From Gemmatimonas phototrophica (GTDB lineage: Bacteria; Gemmatimonadota; Gemmatimonadetes; Longimicrobiales; Gaopeijiaceae), in contig CAMCNM010000037.1 in the NCBI GenBank assembly GCA_945876015.1, positions 1 through 11,112 of the forward strand: a DNA stretch of 11,112 nucleotides, in the 5' to 3' direction. Below, piece by piece: positions 1 through 6,411 of this stretch. Position numbers and translations under genes: made by a program. Every line of letters begins with the position of its first letter. Positions within the stretch are counted from its first letter, which is position 1. Below the pieces are notes generated by a model. The model saw nothing but the letters and a program-made list of their open reading frames with translations, did not search any database and had not been told where the DNA came from.

Positions 1-1
1 G

Positions 2-166
2 GACCGCGGGGCGCTTACAGTGGTGGGTGGTGGCGATTCGGCCGCGGCGCTCGAGGCGGTCGGCATGACGGATCGGATCAGTCATGTCTCGACGGGCGGC
101 GGCACCTCCCTCGAGTTCCTGGCCGGAGAGGATCTCCCCGGTGTCGTGGCGCTGAGCGACCGTTGA
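2..166 (+). CDS. pgk: Phosphoglycerate kinase, C-terminal end (partial)
   Basis: Only the last 54 codons are present; the gene runs off the left edge. Phosphoglycerate kinase moves a phosphate between 1,3-bisphosphoglycerate and ADP in glycolysis, in the cytoplasm. The frame reads [17 protein letters not shown] and then [17 protein letters not shown], followed by LPGVVAL. These are the glycine-rich nucleotide-binding GGGDS motif and the GGG(A/T)SLE(F/L) C-terminal signature of the family. The protein ends a few residues after PGV.AL, as is normal. The stop TGA at 164-166 overlaps the TTG start of tpiA, so the two glycolytic genes are probably translationally coupled and co-transcribed. Identity is secure despite the truncation. 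Confidence 0.93.
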   Translation, partial: DRGALTVVGGGDSAAALEAVGMTDRISHVSTGGGTSLEFLAGEDLPGVVALSDR

Positions 167-930
167 GCGCGACCACGCGCGTGCCCCGCGGCGTCGTCGC
201 CGGAAACTGGAAGATGCACATGGGCCCCGACGAGACCCGCGCCTTCCTCGCTGCGTTGTCCCCGCGCCAGGGTCCGGGGCGGCCCCAGGTGCTCCTGTTC
301 CCTCCTGCCGTGTCCCTGGCTGCCGCGGTGGCCGCCGCGCCGAGCTGGGTCGGGCTGGGCGTGCAGAACATCCACTGGGAGGACAAGGGCGCGTTCACGG
401 GGGAGATCTCCGCTCCCCTCGCGCGCGCGGCCGGAGCCACGCACGCCTTGATCGGCCACTCCGAGCGCCGCCACGTGTTCGGCGAGAAGGATGCCGAGGT
501 CGCGCGCAAATCCGCGGCCGCGCTTCGTCACGGCCTGATCCCCGTGGTGTGCGTCGGGGAGACGTTGGCCGAGCGTCGCGCCGGTCAGGCGAACCCCGTC
601 ATCCTGCGCCAGCTCGACGCCGCGCTCGAGGGCCTGACCGGGTCGGGGGTCGGGTTCCTAATCGCCTACGAGCCGGTCTGGGCGATCGGCACGGGGGAGA
701 CCGCGACTCCCCAGGACGCCGCGGATGCGCAGGGCGTGCTCCGGGGCCGCCTGCGCGAGCGGATCGGCGGCGACGCGGACCGCGTCTCGATCCTCTACGG
801 GGGCAGCGTAAAGCCGGACAATGCGGCCGAGCTAATGGCCGCCCCGAACGTGGATGGCGTCCTGGTCGGGGGGGCAAGTCTGGAGGCCCTGTCCTTCACG
901 CGGATCGTGGACGCGGCGCCAGACCGTTGA
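163..930 (+). CDS. tpiA: Triose-phosphate isomerase
   Basis: This 255-residue enzyme interconverts dihydroxyacetone phosphate and glyceraldehyde 3-phosphate in cytoplasmic glycolysis. All family signatures are visible: GNWKMH with the catalytic lysine at K17, IGHSERR with the electrophile histidine H99, [11 protein letters not shown] with the catalytic base E170, the phosphate-binding YGGSVKPDN, and [10 protein letters not shown] near the end. Length matches the usual 250 or so. The chosen start is TTG at 163, which overlaps the pgk stop by four bases (TTGA). A GTG at 181 would give a more typical short N-terminus ([12 protein letters not shown]) and cannot be excluded; neither start has a strong Shine-Dalgarno sequence. 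It sits in a pgk-tpiA-secG order common in bacteria. Confidence 0.96.
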   Translation: MSATTRVPRGVVAGNWKMHMGPDETRAFLAALSPRQGPGRPQVLLFPPAVSLAAAVAAAPSWVGLGVQNIHWEDKGAFTGEISAPLARAAGATHALIGHSERRHVFGEKDAEVARKSAAALRHGLIPVVCVGETLAERRAGQANPVILRQLDAALEGLTGSGVGFLIAYEPVWAIGTGETATPQDAADAQGVLRGRLRERIGGDADRVSILYGGSVKPDNAAELMAAPNVDGVLVGGASLEALSFTRIVDAAPDR

Positions 931-991
931 CATCGGCGGCTCCGCCCGGCGACGTTTCCCTTCTCTCGGGCACTAAACCCAGGCTCGCCTG

Positions 992-1366
992 ATGTACACA
1001 TTCTTGATCATGCTGATGTTGCTCGACGGCCTCGTCCTCGGCGTCGTCATCCTCCTCCAGTCGGGGAAGGGCGGAGGGCTGGCCGCCATGGGCGGTGGAG
1101 CCGCTCCCACCGAAGGCCTCCTGGCCGGGCGGCAGGCGACCACCATGCTGACGAGGGCGAGCTGGATCGGCGGGTTCACGTTCATGCTGCTCGCCCTGAT
1201 CCTCTCGATCATGTCGTCGCGGGCGCAGCAGCCCACCTCGATCCTCGAGCAGGATTTTCGGGGTTCCGCCCCGGTGACCGCGCCGGCTCCGGCGCCCGCG
1301 CTTCCGGGTGGCACCGGCACGACGTCTGCACCGCCGGCGACGACGCCCGCGCCCACCAATCCCTGA
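992..1366 (+). CDS. secG: SecG subunit of the SecYEG protein translocase
   Basis: SecG is the small accessory subunit of the inner-membrane SecYEG channel and supports SecA-driven export. The 124-residue product has two hydrophobic segments (about residues 3-22 and 58-74). Between them is the conserved cytoplasmic loop, with VILLQSGKGGGLAAMGGG at about 19-36. The same order, TM then LLQ..KGGGL..GG then TM, defines the family. After the second segment comes a tail of nearly 50 residues, with a Pro/Ala/Thr-rich stretch from about 94 to the end (APAPAPALPGGTGTTSAPP and on). This looks disordered and is not part of the core fold. The gene starts 61 bases after tpiA and probably shares its transcript. 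No strong Shine-Dalgarno sequence precedes the ATG. Confidence 0.94.
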   Translation: MYTFLIMLMLLDGLVLGVVILLQSGKGGGLAAMGGGAAPTEGLLAGRQATTMLTRASWIGGFTFMLLALILSIMSSRAQQPTSILEQDFRGSAPVTAPAPAPALPGGTGTTSAPPATTPAPTNP

Positions 1367-1450
1367 GTCGTCCAATCGCCCAGGACTTCACCACTTCGAG
1401 GGTAGAGACCGGGCCTCTGGAGCTCAGCAGTCAAGCAGCGGAGGAACCGA

Positions 1451-2866
1451 GTGGCGAGGATTGAAGTCCCGATGCCCCAGATGGGCGAGTCCATCGCGGA
1501 GGGCACGGTCTCCAAGTGGCTCAAGCAGGTCGGCCAGGCGGTCGAGCGTGACGAGCCGATCCTGGAAATCTCCACCGACAAGGTCGACGCCGAGATCCCG
1601 GCCCCGGCCGCGGGCACGCTCGTCGCCATCCAAGTGAAGGAAGGGGAGACCGTCGAGGTGGGCACGATCGTGGCCTACATCGACACCGAGGCCGCGCCTT
1701 CCGGAAACGGTGGGGCGCCGAAGGAAGCTCCCGCTCCACCCGCGGCCGCTCCAGACGTCTCTCCGCCGACCGCCGCGATGCCCCTCGGGCCTCCCGCTCC
1801 CGCTCCGGCGCCCATCGACTCCGCCGAGGAGTCCGGATCCGGGGACGAGGGCGGGCGCATGCGCTCGACTCCGGTCGTCCGCAAGATCGCAGAGGAGCAC
1901 GGAGTTGACATCGCGAGTGTGGAAGGCACGGGCCACGCGGGCCGCGTGACCAAGCAGGACATCCTCGCGTACATCGAAGGCGGCCCCACGGGAACCACCG
2001 CACCCGCTCCCACCGTGAGCGCGCCCGTACCGCCTCGGCCGGTCTCTGCCCCTTCATCGGGCCCCGTGGCGAAGACGTTGGCGGCCGCCGCGCCGAGCGC
2101 GCCGTCCGACCTGTGGAAGACCTTCTACGGACAGGTCCAGCACCCGGAGTTCCCGGTGCGGGAGGGCGACCGGGTCGAGGCGATGGACAAGATCCGCCGC
2201 CTTACTGCCGATCATATGGTGGTCGCGAAGCGCATCGCGCCCCACGTGCACTCGTTCATCGAGATCGACTTCACGGCGATCGACAAGGTCCGCCGCGACA
2301 GCAAGAAGAAGTGGGAGGCCCAGGGCGCCACGGTGAGCTACACGGCGTTCGTCGTGTGGGCGGTCTCCCGCCTGCTGCGCGACTTCCCGCAGATCAACGG
2401 CACCGTCTCGGGCAACAGCATCATCTACCGCGGCAACGTGAACGTCGGGATCGCCGTCGATCTCGATCCGGGTCTGATCGTTCCGGTGATCCGTGATGCC
2501 GACCACCTGAGCCTGATCGGCATCGGTACCAAGATCATCGACCTCGCCGAGCGTGCCCGCGCGCGCAAGCTCGCTCCGGACGAGATCCAGGGCTCGACAT
2601 TCTCGATCACGAATCCCGGCGTGCTCGGCACACTCGTCGGCACGCCGATCATCCCGAAGGGCACCGCGGCGATCCTCGGGACCGGAGCGATCGAGAAGCG
2701 CGTGGTGGTGATCGAGGACGAGGTGAGCGGCACCGACGCGATGGCGATCCGGAAGCGGAGCATCTTCTCGCTCGGCTACGATCACCGCGTGGTGGACGGG
2801 GCCGATTCGGCGCGCTTCCTCGCGCGCCTGAAGAAGGTGCTGGAGGAATTCCCCGGCGACGCGTGA
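1451..2866 (+). CDS. 2-oxo acid dehydrogenase E2, dihydrolipoamide acyltransferase (SucB/BkdB-like)
   Basis: This is the 471-residue lipoylated core subunit of a 2-oxo acid dehydrogenase complex. It passes the acyl group from E1 to CoA. Domains in order: lipoyl domain (1 to about 78) with the lipoylation lysine K44 in STDKVDAE; a Pro/Ala linker; peripheral-subunit-binding domain (about 138-175, from RSTPVVRKIAEEHG to AGRVTKQDI); a second Pro/Ala linker; and the catalytic domain (about 240-471). The catalytic domain ends with the active-site HRVVDG (H445, D449). The DKVDAE lipoyl motif favours 2-oxoglutarate or branched-chain substrates over pyruvate, but substrate cannot be settled here and no E1 or E3 gene is adjacent. 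The GTG start is fixed by GGAGG at 1439-1443. lipB follows, within four bases or fewer. Confidence 0.94.
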   Translation: MARIEVPMPQMGESIAEGTVSKWLKQVGQAVERDEPILEISTDKVDAEIPAPAAGTLVAIQVKEGETVEVGTIVAYIDTEAAPSGNGGAPKEAPAPPAAAPDVSPPTAAMPLGPPAPAPAPIDSAEESGSGDEGGRMRSTPVVRKIAEEHGVDIASVEGTGHAGRVTKQDILAYIEGGPTGTTAPAPTVSAPVPPRPVSAPSSGPVAKTLAAAAPSAPSDLWKTFYGQVQHPEFPVREGDRVEAMDKIRRLTADHMVVAKRIAPHVHSFIEIDFTAIDKVRRDSKKKWEAQGATVSYTAFVVWAVSRLLRDFPQINGTVSGNSIIYRGNVNVGIAVDLDPGLIVPVIRDADHLSLIGIGTKIIDLAERARARKLAPDEIQGSTFSITNPGVLGTLVGTPIIPKGTAAILGTGAIEKRVVVIEDEVSGTDAMAIRKRSIFSLGYDHRVVDGADSARFLARLKKVLEEFPGDA

Positions 2867-2874
2867 GGCCGGGC

Positions 2875-3558
2875 ATGACGCTGGCGGCAGTCCACGCCGG
2901 CGCTGGCGCGGCTCCGCTCGCCGTTCGACGGCTCGGCACGGTTCACTATGGAGACGCTCTCGCGCTCCAGGAGGGACTGGTCCAGGATCGTCGGGCGGGA
3001 CGGATCTCCGACACGCTTCTCCTCCTCCAGCATCCGCACGTGATCACGCTCGGAAGCAGCTCGGAGCCACGCCACGTGCTGGCCGGTGCGACTGAGCGCG
3101 CGGATCTCGGGATCGAGCTGTTCGAGACCGGGCGCGGCGGCGACGTGACCTACCATGGCCCCGGCCAGCTGGTCGGATATCCGATCCTCGCGCTCGAAGA
3201 AACCCGCCGCGACCTGCATCGCTACCTGCGCGACCTCGAGGGCGCCCTGATCGACGCGCTGGGCGCGCTCGGAGTGACGGCGCATCGCCGCGAGGGGCTG
3301 ACCGGCGTCTGGACCGCGGGCGGCAAGATCGCGGCGATCGGAGTGCGGGTCTCCTCGGGATGGATCACCTCGCACGGATTCGCCCTCAACGTATCGACCG
3401 ACCTCAGCTACTTCGATACGATCGTGCCGTGCGGCATCGACGGCTGCGTCGTCACGTCGGTCGAGCGGGAGCTGGGGCGCCGGATTCCGCTGGACGGAGT
3501 GGAGGGAAGGGTGGTCGAAGCGCTCGCCCGGACGTTCGGCAGGGCGTTGGTCGGCTGA
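2875..3558 (+). CDS. lipB: Octanoyl-[acyl carrier protein]:protein octanoyltransferase
   Basis: LipB moves an octanoyl group from acyl carrier protein to the lipoyl-domain lysine of E2 and GcvH proteins; LipA then adds sulfur. The 227-residue product shows LLLLQHPHVITLGSSS, the RGGDVTYHGPGQLVGYP signature, GGKIAAIGVRV with the catalytic lysine (K151), and IVPCGIDG with the catalytic cysteine (C186). These form the known Cys/Lys dyad. I chose ATG 2875 because GAGG at 2865-2868 lies six bases upstream. A GTG at 2863 overlapping the E2 stop would add four residues. Its natural substrate, the E2 lipoyl domain, is encoded immediately upstream, so substrate and modifying enzyme are co-transcribed. 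lipA is not in the window. Confidence 0.96.
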   Translation: MTLAAVHAGAGAAPLAVRRLGTVHYGDALALQEGLVQDRRAGRISDTLLLLQHPHVITLGSSSEPRHVLAGATERADLGIELFETGRGGDVTYHGPGQLVGYPILALEETRRDLHRYLRDLEGALIDALGALGVTAHRREGLTGVWTAGGKIAAIGVRVSSGWITSHGFALNVSTDLSYFDTIVPCGIDGCVVTSVERELGRRIPLDGVEGRVVEALARTFGRALVG

Positions 3559-3846
3559 GCAACACTTCCGCCGGATCGTATCGCCCACGCGACGTCTGCC
3601 GACCCTCGCCGAAGCGACCCGCCGATCCTGCTCGGCAGCCGGCCCGGGACTCGCAAAGCGCGCATCCTTCGACAGTTGCGCGTACCGGAAACAGAGGTCG
3701 CAGGGGCGAAGAATCGCCTTGATCCCGAACCCCTGAATCGACATCCTTCCCTCGCGTCACTGATGCGGTCGTTTCAAGAAGGCTTCGGTCTTCATGAGCG
3801 AACAGATGACGCGACGGCCGACCGGTGCGACGGTACCGCGGCGGCC

Positions 3847-4012
3847 GCTTCTGGGGAACTTGGACAGAGCCCCGGAAGCCGTCGGAGAGGTGACTGGCCT
3901 CCGACGAGCCTTTGAGCTCGAAGGCCCTCCACACGCCACCGCGCGTGACAGGGGGAAAGGGACAAGATGCCGCCACCCGCACCTGGGTGGATCCAAGCGG
4001 CGAAGTTGTCCC
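3847..4012 (+). other. Cluster of consecutive strong hairpins, possible structured RNA
   Basis: Four stem-loops follow one another. (1) 3847-3856 pairs with 3870-3879, 10 pairs including one that is G-U on the plus strand but A-C on the minus strand. (2) GTCGGAG 3881-3887 pairs with CTCCGAC 3899-3905. (3) GCCTT 3908-3912 pairs with AAGGC 3921-3925. (4) A nested hairpin has GGGACAA 3959-3965 with TTGTCCC 4006-4012, then GCCG with CGGC, then CCACCC with GGGTGG 3985-3990. A terminator-like hairpin follows 12 bases later. The wobble pair mildly favours a plus-strand RNA. I match it to no known RNA family, and a chance run of inverted repeats in GC-rich DNA is possible. Confidence 0.35.
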
Positions 4013-4024
4013 GCCAGAAAACTC

Positions 4025-4060
4025 GAAGCCCCAGGGGCGGTGTGCCGCTCCGGGGGCTTC
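4025..4060. terminator. Intrinsic terminator for rnhA, probably bidirectional
   Basis: GAAGCCCC (4025-4032) pairs with GGGGCTTC (4053-4060), with an inner GCGG/CCGC stem. Reading the minus strand, rnhA stops at 4083 and the hairpin begins 22 bases later, followed by GAGTTTTCT. Reading the plus strand, the hairpin is followed by GTTCATTTTCCC, so it could also end transcripts coming from lipB or from the structured segment. The short T-rich tracts on both sides are notable in such GC-rich DNA. Confidence 0.7.
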
Positions 4061-4082
4061 GTTCATTTTCCCACCTCGATGA

Positions 4083-4655
4083 TCAGCCGCCGCGGGGACG
4101 CAGTGTCTCGTTGAAGTCGCGGTACCGCCCCTTCGCCCGCTCGGACGAGAGCCAGGCTTCGAACCCGGAGGAGACCAGCCCTTCGGAGCGGTCCTGACGC
4201 TTGGCGGCTCCGGTCGCGAGATGGTTGGCGTACTCGTTCCGGGGATGACCGGCGTGGCCGCGCACCCACGTCCAGGCCACCTCGTGGAGTCCGACCGTGC
4301 CCTCGAGCTCCTGCCACAGCGTGAGGTTCTCGATCGGCCCGCCCTTCCGCACCCAGTTTCGCGCCTTCCAGCCCTCGATCCATTCGCTCATACCCTTCAC
4401 GAGGTATTGGCTGTCGGAGACGAACACCACGCTCGACGGCTTGGTCAGGTGACCGAGCGCTTCGATCGCGCTCCAGAGCGCCATGCGGTTGTTCGTCGTC
4501 GCGGGCTCGGAGATCCAGTAGTCGCGGCGCTCCCAGCGCTCGCCGCTCCAGTGCTCGACCAGTCCGGCCGCGCCGCCTGGATTGTCCCGATCCTTGAACT
4601 GGTTGCCGAGGCAGGATTCGTCCGCGTGGACGTGGACGACGGGTCGTTGGGGCAT
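4083..4655 (-). CDS. rnhA: RNase HI-like protein with two catalytic carboxylates replaced
   Basis: The 190-residue product aligns readily with E. coli RNase HI, which cuts RNA in RNA-DNA hybrids. It has HADESCLGN near the start (D12, matching D10), TTNNRMALWSAIEAL, SDSQYLVKGMSEWI (D81, matching D70), and WVRGHAGHPRNEYANHLA (H134, matching H124). Two metal-binding carboxylates are missing: the glutamate of NNRMEL (E48 in E. coli) is Ala59, and the aspartate after NER.. (D134) is Asn144. There is an insertion after CLGN (residues 19-25) and about 35 extra residues at the C-terminus. The fold is clear; hybrid cleavage is doubtful, and it may act as a binding protein or use other ligands such as E13. 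It diverges from carA. No good Shine-Dalgarno sequence precedes the ATG. Confidence 0.85.
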   Translation of the reverse strand: MPQRPVVHVHADESCLGNQFKDRDNPGGAAGLVEHWSGERWERRDYWISEPATTNNRMALWSAIEALGHLTKPSSVVFVSDSQYLVKGMSEWIEGWKARNWVRKGGPIENLTLWQELEGTVGLHEVAWTWVRGHAGHPRNEYANHLATGAAKRQDRSEGLVSSGFEAWLSSERAKGRYRDFNETLRPRGG

Positions 4656-4706
4656 GCGCGCGAGGCTCGAGGACCGGGTGGCGGAAGGAGGAACAAGCTA
4701 CCGCCA

Positions 4707-4735
4707 TTGGACTCACCGCGGCGACGCGCTAATTT
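4707..4735 (+). promoter_or_regulatory. Promoter of carA
   Basis: TTGGAC (4707-4712), a 17-base spacer and TAATTT (4730-4735) make a good housekeeping promoter, with the predicted start of transcription near 4742. This would leave a leader of about 28 bases before the CTG at 4770. It lies in the rnhA/carA divergent gap and rules out translation starts further upstream for a transcript made here. I saw no equally convincing promoter for rnhA on the other strand. Confidence 0.6.
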
Positions 4736-4759
4736 CTCGGCGCCGATTCGCTCCCACAC

Positions 4760-4772
4760 GGAGGTTGCTCTG
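4760..4772 (+). promoter_or_regulatory. Ribosome binding site and CTG start of carA
   Basis: GGAGG at 4760-4764 is followed by five bases and then CTG (4770-4772), in frame with carA. The TTG at 4765 is out of frame and hits a stop after two codons. No in-frame ATG, GTG or TTG lies between the predicted transcription start and the conserved N-terminal PAILLLEDG motif, so CTG is the best start. Confidence 0.6.
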
Positions 4773-5879
4773 ACCGAGCCCGCGATTCTTCTCCTCGAGG
4801 ACGGCCGTGCCTTCAAGGGCGAGCGCCTGGGTGCCGCCGGACCGGCATTCGGCGAGGTCGTCTTCAACACCTCGATGACCGGGTATCAGGAGATCCTCAC
4901 CGACCCTTCGTATTCGGGTCAGCTGGTGACGATGACCTACCCACTCATCGGCAACTATGGGGTGAACACGGAGGACGAGGAGTCGGTGGGCCCGAAGGTG
5001 GCGGGGTTCATCGTGCGCGAAGCATCGCGCATCCCGAGCTCGTGGCGCGCGAGCGGAGATCTGCGCGGGTATTTGCTCGAGCACGGCATCGCGGGCATCA
5101 GCGGGATCGACACGCGCGCCCTGACCCGGCACATCCGCGCCCAGGGCGCGATGCGCGGCGTGATCGCGCCGGCCTCGATGCACGCGAACGATCTGCGGGA
5201 GCGCGTCCTGTCGCAGCCGATCATGGAAGGGTTGGATCTCGCGTGTGGCGCGTCCACCGACCGGCGCTACGTGGTCGAGCCGGACGGCCAGGAGCGATTC
5301 CACGTGCTCGCGTGCGACTTCGGCGTGAAGGCGCACTCGCCCAGGCTGCTCGCCGAGCGCGGCTGCCGGGTGACCGTCATTCCGGCCAACACCTCGGCCG
5401 CCGCCATTCGAGCCGAGGCGCCGGACGGCCTGTTCATCTCGAACGGCCCGGGCGACCCGGCCGCGGTGAAGGAAGCAGGGGAGGCCATCCGCCTTCTGTC
5501 GGAAGCCGACGTGCCGGTGTTCGGGATCTGCCTCGGGCACCAGCTGATCGGTCGGGCGTTCGGGGCCACTACGTACAAGCTTCCGTTCGGCCATCACGGC
5601 GGGAATCATCCGGTCGAGCGGATCGGTCACGGCACGGTCGAGATCACGGCGCAGAACCACGGCTTCGCCGTTCGCGGGGGGGAGGGCCAGACGGTTCCGG
5701 GCGCTCCCGACCTGCGCGTCACGCACGTGAACCTGTACGACCGCACGGTGGAGGGTCTCGAGCACACCAAGCGGCCGGTCTTCTCCGTCCAGTACCACCC
5801 GGAGGCGGCTCCGGGGCCGCACGACAGCCGCTACCTCTTCGACCAGTTCATCGCCCTGATGGAAGCCCGCAGGGGTTGA
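4770..5879 (+). CDS. carA: Carbamoyl-phosphate synthase small (glutamine amidotransferase) subunit
   Basis: CarA hydrolyses glutamine and passes ammonia to CarB, which makes carbamoyl phosphate for pyrimidine and arginine synthesis. From the CTG start the protein has 369 residues, a normal length. The N-terminal domain opens PAILLLEDGRAFKGE and contains NTSMTGYQEILTDPSY and GISGIDTRALTRHIR. The class I amidotransferase domain follows, with FISNGPGDP, GICLGHQLIG (nucleophile C254), FGHHGGNHPV, and VQYHPEAAPGP (H343, E345 of the triad). The frame stays open back to 4221, antisense to rnhA, but that extension has no homology and overlaps the promoter. carB is not in the window: the next gene is hup, so the two subunits are encoded apart or carB lies elsewhere. 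Confidence 0.95.
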   Translation: MTEPAILLLEDGRAFKGERLGAAGPAFGEVVFNTSMTGYQEILTDPSYSGQLVTMTYPLIGNYGVNTEDEESVGPKVAGFIVREASRIPSSWRASGDLRGYLLEHGIAGISGIDTRALTRHIRAQGAMRGVIAPASMHANDLRERVLSQPIMEGLDLACGASTDRRYVVEPDGQERFHVLACDFGVKAHSPRLLAERGCRVTVIPANTSAAAIRAEAPDGLFISNGPGDPAAVKEAGEAIRLLSEADVPVFGICLGHQLIGRAFGATTYKLPFGHHGGNHPVERIGHGTVEITAQNHGFAVRGGEGQTVPGAPDLRVTHVNLYDRTVEGLEHTKRPVFSVQYHPEAAPGPHDSRYLFDQFIALMEARRG

Positions 5880-5918
5880 AACGGGGCCTCTCCGGAATCG
5901 CGTAGGTTCAAACGAGGC

Positions 5919-5947
5919 TTGACCTTCCGGCGTCGGTTGCGTACCGT
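5919..5947 (+). promoter_or_regulatory. Promoter of hup
   Basis: TTGACC (5919-5924), a 17-base spacer and TACCGT (5942-5947) lie between carA and hup, putting the transcription start near 5954 and a leader of about 36 bases. The layout matches the moaD and mdh promoters of this window, and supports hup being a separate transcription unit from carA. Confidence 0.45.
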
Positions 5948-5989
5948 GGCGTCCGATCCCCGGCGTTGATTCCCCCCCTGGAGAGGCGC

Positions 5990-6292
5990 ATGACCAAGGC
6001 CGACCTCGTCGAGCAGGTGGCGGAGGCAATCGGACCCGGTATAACCAAGAAGGACTGCGCCATGGTGGTTGACGGTTTCCTCAACGCCGTCAAGAAGGCG
6101 CTGGCCACGGGTGACAACATCGAGATCCGGGGCTTTGGCACGTTCCAGGTCCGCCGGCGCAAGACACGCATGGCCCGCAATCCGAGGACGGGAGATCCGG
6201 TCCGGGTGCCGATGCGGGCGGTCCCGGTCTTCAAGCCGTCCAAGCATCTCCGCAACAAGGTGGCAAAGATGGAAGCCACCCGGCCGGAGTGA
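5990..6292 (+). CDS. hup: HU/IHF-family DNA-binding nucleoid protein
   Basis: This 100-residue histone-like protein bends and compacts DNA as a dimer. The N-terminal helices read TKADLVEQVAEAIG and ITKKDCAMVVDGFLNAV. The core has IEIRGFGTFQV (44-54), and the DNA-grasping arm carries RNPRTGDPV with the intercalating proline P65. It ends with FKPSKHLRN, as in the family, plus about ten extra residues. I start at ATG 5990 because MTKADLV is the standard HU beginning and GGAGAGG lies just upstream at 5980-5986. An in-frame start at 5966 would add eight residues. HU and IHF subunits cannot be told apart reliably here; HU is the default. It has its own promoter and a hairpin downstream. Confidence 0.93.
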   Translation: MTKADLVEQVAEAIGPGITKKDCAMVVDGFLNAVKKALATGDNIEIRGFGTFQVRRRKTRMARNPRTGDPVRVPMRAVPVFKPSKHLRNKVAKMEATRPE

Positions 6293-6329
6293 CGGGCGAC
6301 CTCGGTCCCTCGGCCTCCCGACCGTGAGC

Positions 6330-6348
6330 CCCCTGCCGTCCGCAGGGG
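6330..6348 (+). terminator. Possible terminator after hup
   Basis: CCCCTGC (6330-6336) pairs with GCAGGGG (6342-6348) around a five-base loop, 38 bases after the hup stop. The following sequence is C-rich with only GTCTTT, so the T tract is poor. The position, between hup and the next operon, makes termination plausible. Confidence 0.35.
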
Positions 6349-6376
6349 CCCCCCAGAACCCCCCGTCTTTCCCCCC

Positions 6377-6402
6377 CTTAACGTTCGGCGCTGTTCAGGC
6401 GT
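6377..6402 (+). promoter_or_regulatory. Possible ECF-type promoter of the sigma operon
   Basis: TTAAC (6377-6381), 17 bases and CGTC (6399-6402) resemble the -35 AAC and -10 CGTC of ECF-sigma promoters, which are often autoregulated. Transcription would start almost at the GTG, giving a leaderless message. That fits the absence of a Shine-Dalgarno sequence there, but the match is short and weak. Confidence 0.2.
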
Positions 6403-6411
6403 CACCCTACG

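Larger units (their letters stand above)
3559..4082. other. Gene-free intergenic stretch between lipB and rnhA
   Basis: This 524-base stretch lies between the convergent lipB and rnhA. Open frames crossing it on both strands have low-complexity, Arg/Ser/Pro-rich translations with no recognisable domain, and mostly overlap each other and lipB. I treat them as chance frames of GC-rich DNA. The left part (3559-3846) shows only a small hairpin (GGCGA at 3705-3709 against TCGCC at 3714-3718). The right part is densely structured and is listed separately. I found no tRNA T-loop, tmRNA end, RNase P core motif or SRP RNA motif on either strand. Confidence 0.6.

Noticed and set aside
927..955. TTGACA at 927-932 as a secG promoter
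   Set aside because: The -35 is perfect, but at 17 or 18 bases the -10 would be CGACGT or GACGTT, a poor match. The hexamer also overlaps the tpiA stop region by chance.
3980..4064. T-box-like sequence (GGGTGGATCC, then TTGTCCC and a terminator)
   Set aside because: Only about 10 of the 14 T-box consensus positions match, no specifier stem was found, and no plus-strand gene follows that such a riboswitch could control.
3452..4066. Minus-strand open frame of about 204 codons in the lipB-rnhA gap
   Set aside because: Its translation is Arg/Ser/Pro-rich with no domain, overlaps lipB and passes through the terminator. It is best explained by few stop codons in GC-rich DNA.
3559..4082. tRNA, tmRNA, RNase P RNA or SRP RNA in the gap
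   Set aside because: I looked for T-loop, tmRNA 3' end, GAGGAAAGTCC and SRP apical-loop motifs on both strands and found none. One GACAGAGCCCCGG stretch only vaguely resembles the RNase P 3' core.
4221..4769. Open frame extending carA upstream by 183 codons
   Set aside because: It is antisense to rnhA, has no recognisable domain, and contains the carA promoter and ribosome binding site. It is a shadow of the opposite gene.
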